From assembly GCA_963733915.1 (NCBI GenBank), contig CAVTEP010000008.1:124001-188000 (forward strand): a DNA stretch of 64,000 nucleotides. The letters run 5' to 3'. The first letter of the stretch is position 1, and each line of letters starts with the position of its first letter. The notes under the pieces were generated by a model that had not been told where the DNA came from, made no database searches, and saw nothing but the letters and a program-made list of their open reading frames with translations. Below are positions 20,142 to 28,400 of this stretch, piece by piece. The translations under genes were made by a program, and so were the position numbers. Origin of the DNA: Sulfomarinibacter sp963733915 (lineage in GTDB: Bacteria; Acidobacteriota; Thermoanaerobaculia; Thermoanaerobaculales; Sulfomarinibacteraceae).

Positions 20142-21346
20142 AGCGTTCGCCGAGATTCTGGTGGCTGGCTTGGGTTGTGGCCGTCGCGACGGTGCCGGTC
20201 ACGGCCGGCGCCGACGACGGCGAGTTGATCTGGACGAAGTTTGTGAGACCCACCGACGGATCCGAGGCGATCGCCAAGGTGGTGCTCGAAGCAGACGTCG
20301 TGTCTCGGGACAAGATCCGGGACGTGGTGTTTTTTGTCGACGGCCGTCCGATCGGCGTGTTGACCATGGCGCCCTTCCGGATGGAGGTCGACCTCGGCAA
20401 TCAGAATCGCTCGCACACCATCGAGGTCGTCGCGACGGATGTCGAAGGGCGTCAGGCGAGGGACCAGGTGCAGACGGTTCCGGTGCAGATCGGAAGTGAG
20501 TACGAGATCGACCTCCAGCAGCTGTACGTGACGGTGACCCGTGACGGCGAGCGGGTTCTCGGTCTCGAGCGCGAAGATTTTTCGATCATCGACGACGGCA
20601 GAAATCAGGAGCTCGTGACCTTTGCGGGCGGAGATGTTCCGTTCACGGCCGCCCTCATGATCGATGCCAGCGCCAGCATGTACGGCTCGAAGCTGGAAGC
20701 TGCGCGTGCCGGGGTGACCGCCTTCATCGAAGGGATGCGGGAACTCGATCATGGCAAGGTCGTCGTTTTCTCGGACGTGATTCAGAACAGCACCCCGTTT
20801 TCTGGCGTCCGGGAAGTCTTGACCGCAGGGCTGATCGGAGCGACGGGTCAGGGCGGGACCGCCATCAACGACAATCTGTATGCGGCCCTGAAGCTCCTGG
20901 CCACCCGCCAGGGCCGCCGGCTGGTCATCCTGCTCAGTGACGGAATCGACAGCCAAAGTGCGCTCGACGGCAAGGACGTGCTCGACTACGCGCGGCGAAG
21001 CCAGGCGATGGTCTATTGGATCCGGCTCCTCAAACCGGACGAAGGCCTCGAGGACTCCAAGCGTCTTCACCTGGCGTCGGCCTGGCGGGGCCCGGAAGAC
21101 TATCGCCGGCAGGAGGCCTCGCTGCGCGAGATTGTCGAGCTGACCGGCGGCAGGATCATTCCGGCGCGATCGGTGGACGAGATCACGCCGGTGTTCATCG
21201 AGATCCTGCGCGAGCTCCGTGAGCAGTACGCGCTCGGCTACTACCCGACCGTCCTTCGCAAGGACGGTAGCTGGCACAACGTCAAGGTGCGTGTTGATCT
21301 CCCGTATGCCGAAGTGAGGACGGCCGAGGGCTATCTGGACTACTGA
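20138..21346 (+). CDS. Secreted VWFA domain protein, intact
   Basis: 402 residues, starting at an ATG that overlaps the previous stop (ATGA). A signal peptide (WWLAWVVAVATVPVTAGA) is followed by a small beta-domain with FFVDGRPIGVL, the family segment LYVTVTRDGERVLGLERED, and a VWFA domain with a good MIDAS: DASASM (DxSxS) near residue 180, TAIND for the Thr, and LLSDGIDS for the Asp. A metal-dependent ligand site is therefore likely, unlike in the gene at 15102. The end shows the ALGYYP motif common in the family. It closes the four-gene cluster and meets the methyltransferase gene head-on with no spacer (21346/21347). Confidence 0.85.
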   Translation: MKRSPRFWWLAWVVAVATVPVTAGADDGELIWTKFVRPTDGSEAIAKVVLEADVVSRDKIRDVVFFVDGRPIGVLTMAPFRMEVDLGNQNRSHTIEVVATDVEGRQARDQVQTVPVQIGSEYEIDLQQLYVTVTRDGERVLGLEREDFSIIDDGRNQELVTFAGGDVPFTAALMIDASASMYGSKLEAARAGVTAFIEGMRELDHGKVVVFSDVIQNSTPFSGVREVLTAGLIGATGQGGTAINDNLYAALKLLATRQGRRLVILLSDGIDSQSALDGKDVLDYARRSQAMVYWIRLLKPDEGLEDSKRLHLASAWRGPEDYRRQEASLREIVELTGGRIIPARSVDEITPVFIEILRELREQYALGYYPTVLRKDGSWHNVKVRVDLPYAEVRTAEGYLDY

Positions 21347-22099
21347 TTACCGAATCCTTCCCGCGCGTGCCTTGAGCCGCCAGCTGATCGCGAGAGTGCC
21401 GTCGGAGCTCCGCCATAGTGGTTCGAGCTCGTCCTGGAGCAGCGCCACCGGATCGCCGCCGTTCATCTCGATGAACCGCCCGACCCCCGACCAGGTGCGG
21501 ACAAATCCGAGAAACCGGGCCAGCGTCCAGCGCTCGGAGATTTCGAATTGCGGCACGTCAATCTCGTCGAAAGGGAACTCGATGGTTGTGTAGCCGTCGA
21601 GTACGTGGCGAATCTCGTCGGGCCAGAACTGACCGAGGACCTGATCGATGAAATGGAGCAGCACCCGGTCGACGTCGCCGGCGCGGACTTGGGGCAAACC
21701 GTAGGTCCAGGCCGCGATCACCCCTCCCGGACCGACGACCCGACGCACCTCGGCGTAGAAGGCCTGGTCCGCAAACCAGTGGAGCGCCTGCGCGACCGTT
21801 ACGAGGGCGGCTGCGCCGCCGGCGAGCGGCGCCTGCTCGGCCCGCGCCACCACAAACTGGATATTGCCGATCGGCGTGGCCGACCCGATCTGCGCCGAGC
21901 TCGCGTCGGTCGCGACCACCAGATCGAATCGGGACGCCAGTGGCAGCGAGGCCTGGCCGCTGCCGCACGCGCAATCCCAGACCAGGTTGTTGCGCGGAGC
22001 GACCTCGGCCAACCAGTCAAAGAGCGGCGCCGGATAACCCGGCCGATAGGCGGCATATTTGGAAGCCACGCCCGAAAAGTGATCCGGAAAATCTGCCAT
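21347..22099 (-). CDS. Class I SAM-dependent methyltransferase
   Basis: 250 residues. The N-terminal DHFSGVASKYAAYRPGYP is typical of a group of UbiE/Methyltransf_11-like enzymes. SAM motif I is VWDCACGSGQASLPLA (about residues 40-55), the acidic end of strand 2 is VVATDAS, and motif III-like segments (LVTVAQALHWF, GGVIAAWTYG) follow in the right order. Substrate cannot be told from sequence. It is the last minus-strand gene before the VWFA cluster and shows no operon partner within 190 bp. Confidence 0.85.
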   Translation of the reverse strand: MADFPDHFSGVASKYAAYRPGYPAPLFDWLAEVAPRNNLVWDCACGSGQASLPLASRFDLVVATDASSAQIGSATPIGNIQFVVARAEQAPLAGGAAALVTVAQALHWFADQAFYAEVRRVVGPGGVIAAWTYGLPQVRAGDVDRVLLHFIDQVLGQFWPDEIRHVLDGYTTIEFPFDEIDVPQFEISERWTLARFLGFVRTWSGVGRFIEMNGGDPVALLQDELEPLWRSSDGTLAISWRLKARAGRIR

Positions 22100-22292
22100 A
22101 GGTCGACTTTATCCCAGATTCCAGCCGGGAAACGATGGCCCCCGGTAGTCGACTCCCGGCTGATTGTCTCATCCGTTGAAACGGCGCTCAGGGGCGGCGG
22201 CAGGAGCACCGGCAGCCTCTCTGCGCCTGCTTTCCTCCGCGAATCTGGGTTGAGGGGTGGGTGGGTGTCGTTTGCTCCTTTGCGATAAAAAC

Positions 22293-22655
22293 CTAGCCTG
22301 TGATGACCGGCGTGGCGGCATCGAATGAGGCCAGCGCCTCGCGTTCGTCGTCGAAGACGTCGAAGACCGAAACAATCTGGGTGGCCCCCAGCACACCGTA
22401 GAGCTTTGGCGGCAGGTTCATCAGCTTGATCATCCCACCAAGATCGGACACCGTGTTGTGGGCGGCGATAAGCTCCCCGAGACCGGACGAGTCCATCTTT
22501 GACACGCCCCTGAGATCGAGCAGGAGCTTCGCGCTTCCCGACCGGGTTGCGGCATCGATCGCGTCGCGCAACATCACATCGCCGGCGCCGATCGTGATCT
22601 TGCCCTTGGGCTCCAGGATCGTGACGCTCCCCACCTGTCTCTTCGAAATCTTCAT
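22293..22655 (-). CDS. STAS-domain protein, anti-sigma-factor-antagonist type
   Basis: 120 residues from ATG 22655. The ribosome binding site AAGGAG is 9 nt from this ATG but only 3 nt from the ATG at 22661, so the inner start is preferred. The single domain matches the SpoIIAA/RsbV type: beta strand VTILEPKGKITIG, then LLLDLRGVSKMDSSGLGEL with the conserved Ser of the D-S-S-G motif that partner kinases phosphorylate, then helix. No anti-sigma kinase, phosphatase or sigma factor is adjacent, so its partner lies elsewhere. Confidence 0.85.
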   Translation of the reverse strand: MKISKRQVGSVTILEPKGKITIGAGDVMLRDAIDAATRSGSAKLLLDLRGVSKMDSSGLGELIAAHNTVSDLGGMIKLMNLPPKLYGVLGATQIVSVFDVFDDEREALASFDAATPVITG

Positions 22656-22820
22656 GATCATTGTCTCCTTATGTATCGTGGCGGTTGTCTCAACCGGTAC
22701 CCGATGCCGGTCTGGGTCCGGCACAGTGTTCTACCTGCCTATATACGAAACTGCCGCCCTTCGGGTTCGGGACTAACACGATCATGGGGACGGATTCAGG
22801 CACCTCACCCCGCAAGAAGA

Positions 22821-23498
22821 TCAATTGACCTGTTCGCTGTAGTTCGAGTTCTCGGTGATGATGGTCAGTTCGAGACCCTGCCACTCGGTGGTGGTGGTCG
22901 ATCGCTGAGGATGGTGGGGACCGTATTCGATGGATCCGAAGCTCATGTCGAGTGCGACCGGCGACGTACTGACCGTGGTTGTGACCTTGACCGCCAACGG
23001 TCTCAAGCTTGCCTTTTCGATCTCGATCTCAACCGTGTCGCCCGAGGTCACCACATCCCGTGACCGCAGCCGGAGAGTCGTCCCGTTTTCCACCATCACG
23101 GCCGTCGCCACCGCCTTTTCCGCCAGCACCGGGCTCAGATACGCGTCGACCTGCCGCTTGGCCTCCATCGCAAACTCGCGGGCGGCTTCGCGCTCCTTCT
23201 TGGAAAGCTTCTTGCCGTTGGGAAGGAGGATTTTTGTCGTGTCGACCTGGCTGTTGATCTGGATTTTTTCCAGGAAACCGTCGCCGCCGTACTCTACGTT
23301 GTACACGTCGGCCCTCTTTTGCACTCCGTCTACGAAATAGACGATTTTCGACTGCCACGCGTAGGATCGCAGCTCTTCCTGGTTCTGCTTCATCCTGGCC
23401 GCCAACTCCTGCAATGTCGGCGGTTCCTGGGCGACGGCGTTCGCGCCGGCGATGATTGCCGTCACGGCGATTGCAAGACACGTCATGATCCGACTCAA
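22821..23498 (-). CDS. Exported protein of unknown function, LolA-like size and shape
   Basis: 225 residues from TTG 23498 (AAGGGAG 7 nt upstream); ATG 23486 is an alternative start. A signal peptide (IAVTAIIAGANAVAQ) is cleaved near AVAQ-EPPTLQE. The rest has alternating beta strands with a helical insert rich in Lys and Glu (KKLSKKEREAAREFAMEAKR). The segments SYAWQSKIVYFVDGVQK and TTLRLRSRDVVTSGDTVEI resemble outer-membrane lipoprotein carrier-type folds, but I cannot assign the family. Probably periplasmic. Confidence 0.55.
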   Translation of the reverse strand: MSRIMTCLAIAVTAIIAGANAVAQEPPTLQELAARMKQNQEELRSYAWQSKIVYFVDGVQKRADVYNVEYGGDGFLEKIQINSQVDTTKILLPNGKKLSKKEREAAREFAMEAKRQVDAYLSPVLAEKAVATAVMVENGTTLRLRSRDVVTSGDTVEIEIEKASLRPLAVKVTTTVSTSPVALDMSFGSIEYGPHHPQRSTTTTEWQGLELTIITENSNYSEQVN

Positions 23499-23677
23499 AT
23501 TGATGCTCCCTTCGATATCGATCGGCCGCCCCGGGCTTTGGTGGGCGAAATCTCTGACCGCCCTCACGGCGCAGCCGGGCCGCCCTGGCAGTCCGACGCC
23601 ATGGTACTTCATGCCTGTGAAGATGAGGCATTCAAATCAAGAAAAACAGAGTTTTCGACAGTGAGTCCACGGCAGAC

Positions 23678-23719
23678 ACCCGGTGAGATATGCGGGCTAG
23701 CCCGCATATCTCACCGGGT
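23678..23719. repeat. 42-bp perfect palindrome
   Basis: Two 21-bp arms meet without a spacer; each contains GGTGAGATATGCGGGCT and the centre is GGGCTAGCCC. The palindrome is perfect over all 42 bp. Half-copies occur at 7856, 23862 and 31599 and weaker ones at 38987 and 40405. It lies between the exported protein gene (start 23498) and the end of the MscS gene (23877). Confidence 0.95.
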
Positions 23720-23876
23720 TTCGTCGCGAGGACGGCGAGGCGCCGCGCCCAGTGGGGTTTTCGACCCGAGGGGCGCGGAGGCGTACTTGACAGTACGTCG
23801 AGCACCCCGAGGCGAGAAAGCACCGCTGGGTGTGATGCATCGCTGGCCGCAGCTGAAAGCTGGTGAGATACGCGGG
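23720..23876. repeat. Imperfect long inverted repeat centred at 23790
   Basis: The centre is CGTACT-TGAC-AGTACG (23782-23797). Outwards the two sides match imperfectly: CGCCCAGTGGGGTTTTCG on the left against the complement CACCCAGCGGTGCTTTCTCG on the right. The fold spans most of the interval between the 42-bp palindrome and the half-copy at 23862. No open frame with a start is supported. It may be a small non-autonomous (REP/MITE-like) element together with the palindrome. Confidence 0.55.
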
Positions 23877-23879
23877 CTA
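23862..23879. repeat. Half-copy of the GAGATATGCGGG repeat
   Basis: GGTGAGATACGCGGGCTA, one base different from the palindrome arm, in direct orientation with its left arm. It overlaps the stop codon of the MscS gene (23877-23879), so the element supplies the gene's end. Confidence 0.7.
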
Positions 23880-25320
23880 AGATTTCGAGAGGCCGACGAT
23901 GCGGAGAAGGTGCTTCCGGAACTGGGCGGCGAGTCCGGCGGGCGAGATGAGGGCGCCACTCTCGTCCCGTAGCGACTCTCCCTCGAGCCGGCGGGCAGCC
24001 ATCTTGTTCGCCAGGTGATCTGTGAGGTTCGAGTGCTGCTCGAGGACGGTACGGAGGCTCGCTTCGTCGATCTCGACGACCTCGAGGGACGACTTCGAAG
24101 CGCGAACCGTCGCGATCCGCGGGCTGCCGGTAAGAAATGCCGCTTCGCCGAAGAAATCGCCCCGCTTGACCCTTCCGACCGCGCGGTTTGCCTGCTCCAC
24201 TTCTGCGTCGCCGGAGGCCACCAGGAGGAGGGCGGTTGATTTGTCGCCGATGCGCACCGCCGCCTCTCCCGGCGCGAAGCGGCGCAGGCGCGAGCTCGTC
24301 TGCGAGGACGCCGAGTGCCTCTTCCGGGATGTCGCAAAAAAGATCGCAGGCCCTGAGGGCCTGCAGGCGTCTATCGAAGGAGTCCGCGGCCTCTCGGCGA
24401 GGTGCGCGATGCAGGGTGCGCTGTGGAAAGGGAATCTCCATGCCCGCGCGCGCCAGCGCGGCATGGGCACGGGTCAGCAGCTCGTCGGTCAGGTCGTCCC
24501 TGCACCACGGAGTGTGAGTCCACAGACGACACTCGTAGACCACCGCGCTGTCGGCGAACTCCGAGGTCAGGATCTTCGGCGGCGGGTCTGATAGCACGCC
24601 CGGGATGTCCGCCGCCACCCCTTCGAGCACGGCCTTCGCCGCGTCGGGTGGGACTCCATAGGCCACTCCGAGCCGGACCGGAACCGCCACTGCCCGCTGT
24701 CCCGACCCGAGGATGGTGACCCGCGAGGCGCCGACCTCGGAGTTCGGCACCAGGACGCGGTTGCCGACCCGCGTGCGGACCACGAGCGAGCGCCAGCCGG
24801 TCTCCTCGATGAGGCCCACCCGGCCGTCCAGCTCGATCCAGGTGCCGGTCACGAGCCGCTGCTCCCACGCCAGGGCGAGCCCGGCCAGCAGGTTGCCCAG
24901 GGTCTGTTGGAGGGCGAGGCCGACCACGACAGTGATGACCGCCGAGGTCGCGATCAGGCCGGTGACCTGGAGACCGAGGTTCCGCAAGAGGACCACGGCG
25001 AGGAACAGGTAGACCACGAGGGCCACCACCTCGCGCACCAGCCGGGGCGGCGTCACGCCCATTCGACGTGTCAGCACCCAGTCGAAGAGCAGCATCAGAC
25101 AGCCGCGGGCGATCAGGAAACCGATTGCCAGTACCAGCGCCCCCTCGGTCCAACTCCTGACGACATCGTCGACCGCGAGGGTGTCAGCCAGCAGATGGGC
25201 GAGCCCCGCCGCTGCGGTCAGAACCAGCGGCAGGGTGAGTGGGCGAAGCCGCCGTAGCGGGTCGGCCCGCAGGACCAGCGCCACCAGCAGGGCGAAAAGA
25301 ACGAGCGCGATATCCAGCAT
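23877..25320 (-). pseudogene. MscS-type mechanosensitive channel with C-terminal cyclic-nucleotide-binding domain, one frameshift
   Basis: Starts at ATG 25320 (MLDIALVLFALLVALVLR). Four to five membrane helices are followed by the pore helix and MscS beta domain (VVVGLALQQTLGNLLAGLAL, then VTGTWIELDGRVGLIEETGW). The MscS vestibule continues to about residue 330. After a linker comes a CRP-like cNMP-binding domain (RFAPGEAAVRIGD, LLLVASGDAEVEQ, GDFFGEAAFLTGSPR). The PBC segment reads GEAAFLTGSPR, close to the canonical GELALL-RxxxR. Frames join with a +1 shift near 24285, just inside the cNMP domain, consistent with one extra base. Total is about 480 residues. Fused channels of this type (bCNG) open by ligand rather than tension. 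Confidence 0.8.
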
Positions 25321-25467
25321 GGGGAGATAGTACCCGTATCCTGCACGATCTGCTGTGTCGATTGCACGGCAAGCGGCCAGGAGACCCCATTGTGGTGTAT
25401 GATCCGGGAAGCCGACTCCGGGTCCGAAAACGCGCTGATGCCCTTGTGGGAAGGAGGTTTGCCGGTC

Positions 25468-28137
25468 GTGTCTCCCGGCCCTTTGGGCGGACCGCCCACG
25501 ACACCTGAGTGCGAGCCGCGGCGGGTTGGTTCCTTCGAACTCATCGAAGAGCTTGGCCGTGGTGGCATGGGGGTGGTATTCCGGGCACGCGACATCAAGC
25601 TCGAGCGTGAGGCCGCTCTCAAACGGCCGCATCTGGATCTCCTCGAACGACCCGGATTCCGATCCCGCTTCATGGCGGAGGCGCGGGCTTCGTCAAAGCT
25701 CATGCACCCCAACATCATCACCGTCTTCGAGGTTTTGGAGGAGGACGGCGTGCCGTGGATGGTGATGGAGCTGATCGACGGAGCCAGCCTGCGATCGTTG
25801 CTTTCCGGCCACTACCCCCTGCCGGTGGAAAACACCCTCCGCTATGCAGAAGGTCTCACCGATGCACTGCGCGCGGCCCACGGGAGTGGGATCCTCCACC
25901 GCGACGTCAACCCGAATAACATCCTGATCGGCAAGGACGGCCGCGCACGTTTGAGTGACTTCGGTCTCGCGCGCGCACGGGTCGAGCTCGAGGAGAAGGG
26001 TTGGTACTCGCAGGGATCGACCGAGGACGGGACCACGGGCGGGATCGTCGGCACCCGTGGGTACATGGCCCCCGAGCAGGCGCTCGGCAAGCCGGTCGAT
26101 CCCCGCAGCGACATCTTCTCGCTCGGCACGGTGCTCTACGAGATGTGCACCGGAGATCCCGCCTTTGCCCGGCCGGGATCGCCCGACTGGCTCGACGCGC
26201 TGTTGCACCGCGATCCGCGGCCGATTGCAGACCGCAACCCCGAGGTGCCCCTGGAGCTCCAGAACATCGTCCACAAGGCGATGGCGAAGCGTCCGTTCCA
26301 GCGTTACGAAAGCGCCAGTGAGATGCTGCTCGACCTCCGCGCCGTCCGGCGGAGGATGGCGACCGAACCCGGGATCACGCTCGAGAATTCCGCATTCGGC
26401 GCGTCCCGGAAGTGGATCCGGTACGCCGCGGCGGGCCTCGCTGTGACGGCCGTCGGCGCTGTCGTCGGGGTCTATTTGCAGTCGCGGCCGAGCAACGCGG
26501 GGCCGGTCATCGGCCCGACGCACCACCGGCTCACCACCGGGCCCGGTTGGGAGGGCGAGCCGTCGCTGTCGCCCGAAGGCAGCATGATCGCGTACTGCTC
26601 GGATCAGTCGGGCAATCCGGACGTCTGGGTGGTGCATGCCTCCGGAGGCGACCCGCTGCGGCTGACCTCGAGCCCGGCCTCCGACACCAACCCGACCTGG
26701 TATCCGGACGGCTCCAAGATCGTCTTCGTCTCCGACCGCGGCGGTGAATGGGCGGTCTGGCGGATCCCGCCCCTCGGCGGCGTACCGGTGTTGGTGGTGC
26801 CGAACGCCGAAGATCCCGCGGTGTCGCCGGACGGTCAGAGTATTGCTTTCGCCAGGGCCGGCCCGAGCGGGCTGCTTCGGATCCACGTTGCTCCGCTCGA
26901 CGATCCGTCGAAGGCCCGCGTCCTCACCGGCGACGACGACGGCTTCTGGGACCACCTCAACCCGGCGTGGTCGCCGGACGGACGGATGCTCTGCTATGCC
27001 GATTTCCGCGATCTGTGGCTGGTTCCGGTTGAAGGCGGCTCACCACGCCGCCTGACTTCGGAGGACGCCAGGGACAACGATCCGGTGTGGTCGGCGGACG
27101 GAATGAAAATTTTCTTCAGTTCGGGGCGAGACAACACCCTCGCGCTGTGGCGGGTGGACGTCAAAGGAGGCGAGCCGGAACGTCTGACCGCCGGCACCGG
27201 CGACGAGGGAGAGCCGTCGCTCAGCCGTGACGGTCGGTGGCTGGCCTATTCGACCCGCGAATTCAACCCCGACATCGTCATTCTCGATCAACGAACGGGT
27301 GCTCGCCAGGTCATCGCCGGCGCCACGATCGAAAACGAGCCGGACGTCGCTCCGGACGGTTCGAGCATCGTATTCATGTCCGATCGCCGGGGCACCTTCG
27401 ATCTCTGGCTGCAACCCCTCCGAGATGGGCTTCTGGACGGGGCGCCGCGGCGGCTGACCGATCATCCCGGTATCGTCGCGGTGCCGGATTTTTCTCCCGA
27501 CGGGCAGTGGCTCGCCTATTTTCGGGTCCTCGAGGGCCAGATGGACATCTGGGTCATGCCGATTGCGGGCGGCGCGCCGCAACGTTTCACGGATGATCCC
27601 GCCACCGACCTCCACCCCTCGTTTTCTCCCGATGGAGGAAAGCTGGCCTTCGTGTCGGATCGTGACGGCATCGAACACATCTGGGTGGCCGCGGTGGCCG
27701 ACGGCCGTCGCGTCGGGGAGCCGTGGCAGCTGACCCACGGCAGCTCTGCGCATATCTTCCCGGCCTGGTCTCCCGACGGCCGGCAGATTGCGTGCGTCGT
27801 CCAGCGTGGTTACGAGCATGAGATTCTCGTCGTCGACCTGAACTCCGAGGAACCACCGGTCGAGGTGACGCGCGGAGCTCGCGCGGTTCGGGCCGAGTGG
27901 GATCCCTCGGGGGAGGAACTGCTGGTCAGCGGTACCTGGGGTGGAGACCAGGTGAGCTTGCGCAGGGTGTCGGTGGCGGACGATTCCACGCGCGTATTCG
28001 AACCCGAGCTGGTGCTCGGCCCCGAGAGTTACGCCGGGCTCTTCTCGTCGGACGCCGAGGGAGGAATATTGGCCTACGTTGTGGTCGAAAGGAGGGGAGA
28101 CGTTTGGTTGGCCGAGGTGGCCGCGGATCGACGGTGA
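25468..28137 (+). CDS. Transmembrane Ser/Thr kinase with C-terminal TolB/PD40-type beta-propeller
   Basis: 889 residues from GTG 25468, chosen because AAGGAGG (25451-25457) lies 10 nt before it; ATGs at 25399 and 25438 lack such a site. The kinase domain begins at SFELIEELGRGGMGVVFRA, with AALKRPHL for the ATP-anchoring Lys, HRDVNPNN in the catalytic loop (Asn for the usual Lys-Pro spacing residue, HRDLKPxN), DFGLAR, and GYMAPEQALG. One membrane helix follows (YAAAGLAVTAVGAVVGVYL). The outer part has nine PD40-like blades with repeated SPDG (NPAWSPDGRM, VPDFSPDGQW, HPSFSPDGGK). This is the common acidobacterial kinase-propeller layout, with the propeller as periplasmic sensor. It ends 60 bp before the small peptide gene. 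Confidence 0.9.
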   Translation: MSPGPLGGPPTTPECEPRRVGSFELIEELGRGGMGVVFRARDIKLEREAALKRPHLDLLERPGFRSRFMAEARASSKLMHPNIITVFEVLEEDGVPWMVMELIDGASLRSLLSGHYPLPVENTLRYAEGLTDALRAAHGSGILHRDVNPNNILIGKDGRARLSDFGLARARVELEEKGWYSQGSTEDGTTGGIVGTRGYMAPEQALGKPVDPRSDIFSLGTVLYEMCTGDPAFARPGSPDWLDALLHRDPRPIADRNPEVPLELQNIVHKAMAKRPFQRYESASEMLLDLRAVRRRMATEPGITLENSAFGASRKWIRYAAAGLAVTAVGAVVGVYLQSRPSNAGPVIGPTHHRLTTGPGWEGEPSLSPEGSMIAYCSDQSGNPDVWVVHASGGDPLRLTSSPASDTNPTWYPDGSKIVFVSDRGGEWAVWRIPPLGGVPVLVVPNAEDPAVSPDGQSIAFARAGPSGLLRIHVAPLDDPSKARVLTGDDDGFWDHLNPAWSPDGRMLCYADFRDLWLVPVEGGSPRRLTSEDARDNDPVWSADGMKIFFSSGRDNTLALWRVDVKGGEPERLTAGTGDEGEPSLSRDGRWLAYSTREFNPDIVILDQRTGARQVIAGATIENEPDVAPDGSSIVFMSDRRGTFDLWLQPLRDGLLDGAPRRLTDHPGIVAVPDFSPDGQWLAYFRVLEGQMDIWVMPIAGGAPQRFTDDPATDLHPSFSPDGGKLAFVSDRDGIEHIWVAAVADGRRVGEPWQLTHGSSAHIFPAWSPDGRQIACVVQRGYEHEILVVDLNSEEPPVEVTRGARAVRAEWDPSGEELLVSGTWGGDQVSLRRVSVADDSTRVFEPELVLGPESYAGLFSSDAEGGILAYVVVERRGDVWLAEVAADRR

Positions 28138-28197
28138 TGCGGAATCGTCTTCGCCGCGGCGTGACATCATTGGGCCCGAGTCGGAAGGAGACGATAG

Positions 28198-28395
28198 ATG
28201 AGTGAACACATCGATTTCAAGTTTCCAGTGATTTCGGTCTTGTATGAACTTGAGAGTGACGATGAGGACTACCAGCAGCAAGTCGACGAAACGGTGGAAG
28301 ACCTCAGGCTCCTCTTGAAGGGGGATTTGTCAGCATACAAATCGGAGGGCGAGAACAGTCCTGTAAAACTGAGGGTCTTCAGCAGGAAATGTTGA
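28198..28395 (+). CDS. 65-residue acidic peptide ending in Cys, candidate RiPP precursor
   Basis: ATG 28198 has a good ribosome binding site (GGAAGGAG, 7 nt spacing), and the stop at 28393-28395 lies 5 bp before the radical SAM start. The N-terminal half is hydrophobic then very acidic (FPVISVLYELESDDEDYQQ), the C-terminal half is basic and ends VKLRVFSRKC, with the only Cys as last residue. There is no signal peptide or known domain. Its size, composition and immediate position before a SPASM maturase fit a precursor peptide whose acidic leader binds the enzyme and whose C-terminal end is modified. No GG cleavage site is visible. The precursor role is inference; the open frame itself is well supported. 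Confidence 0.65.
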   Translation: MSEHIDFKFPVISVLYELESDDEDYQQQVDETVEDLRLLLKGDLSAYKSEGENSPVKLRVFSRKC

Positions 28396-28400
28396 ACTGA

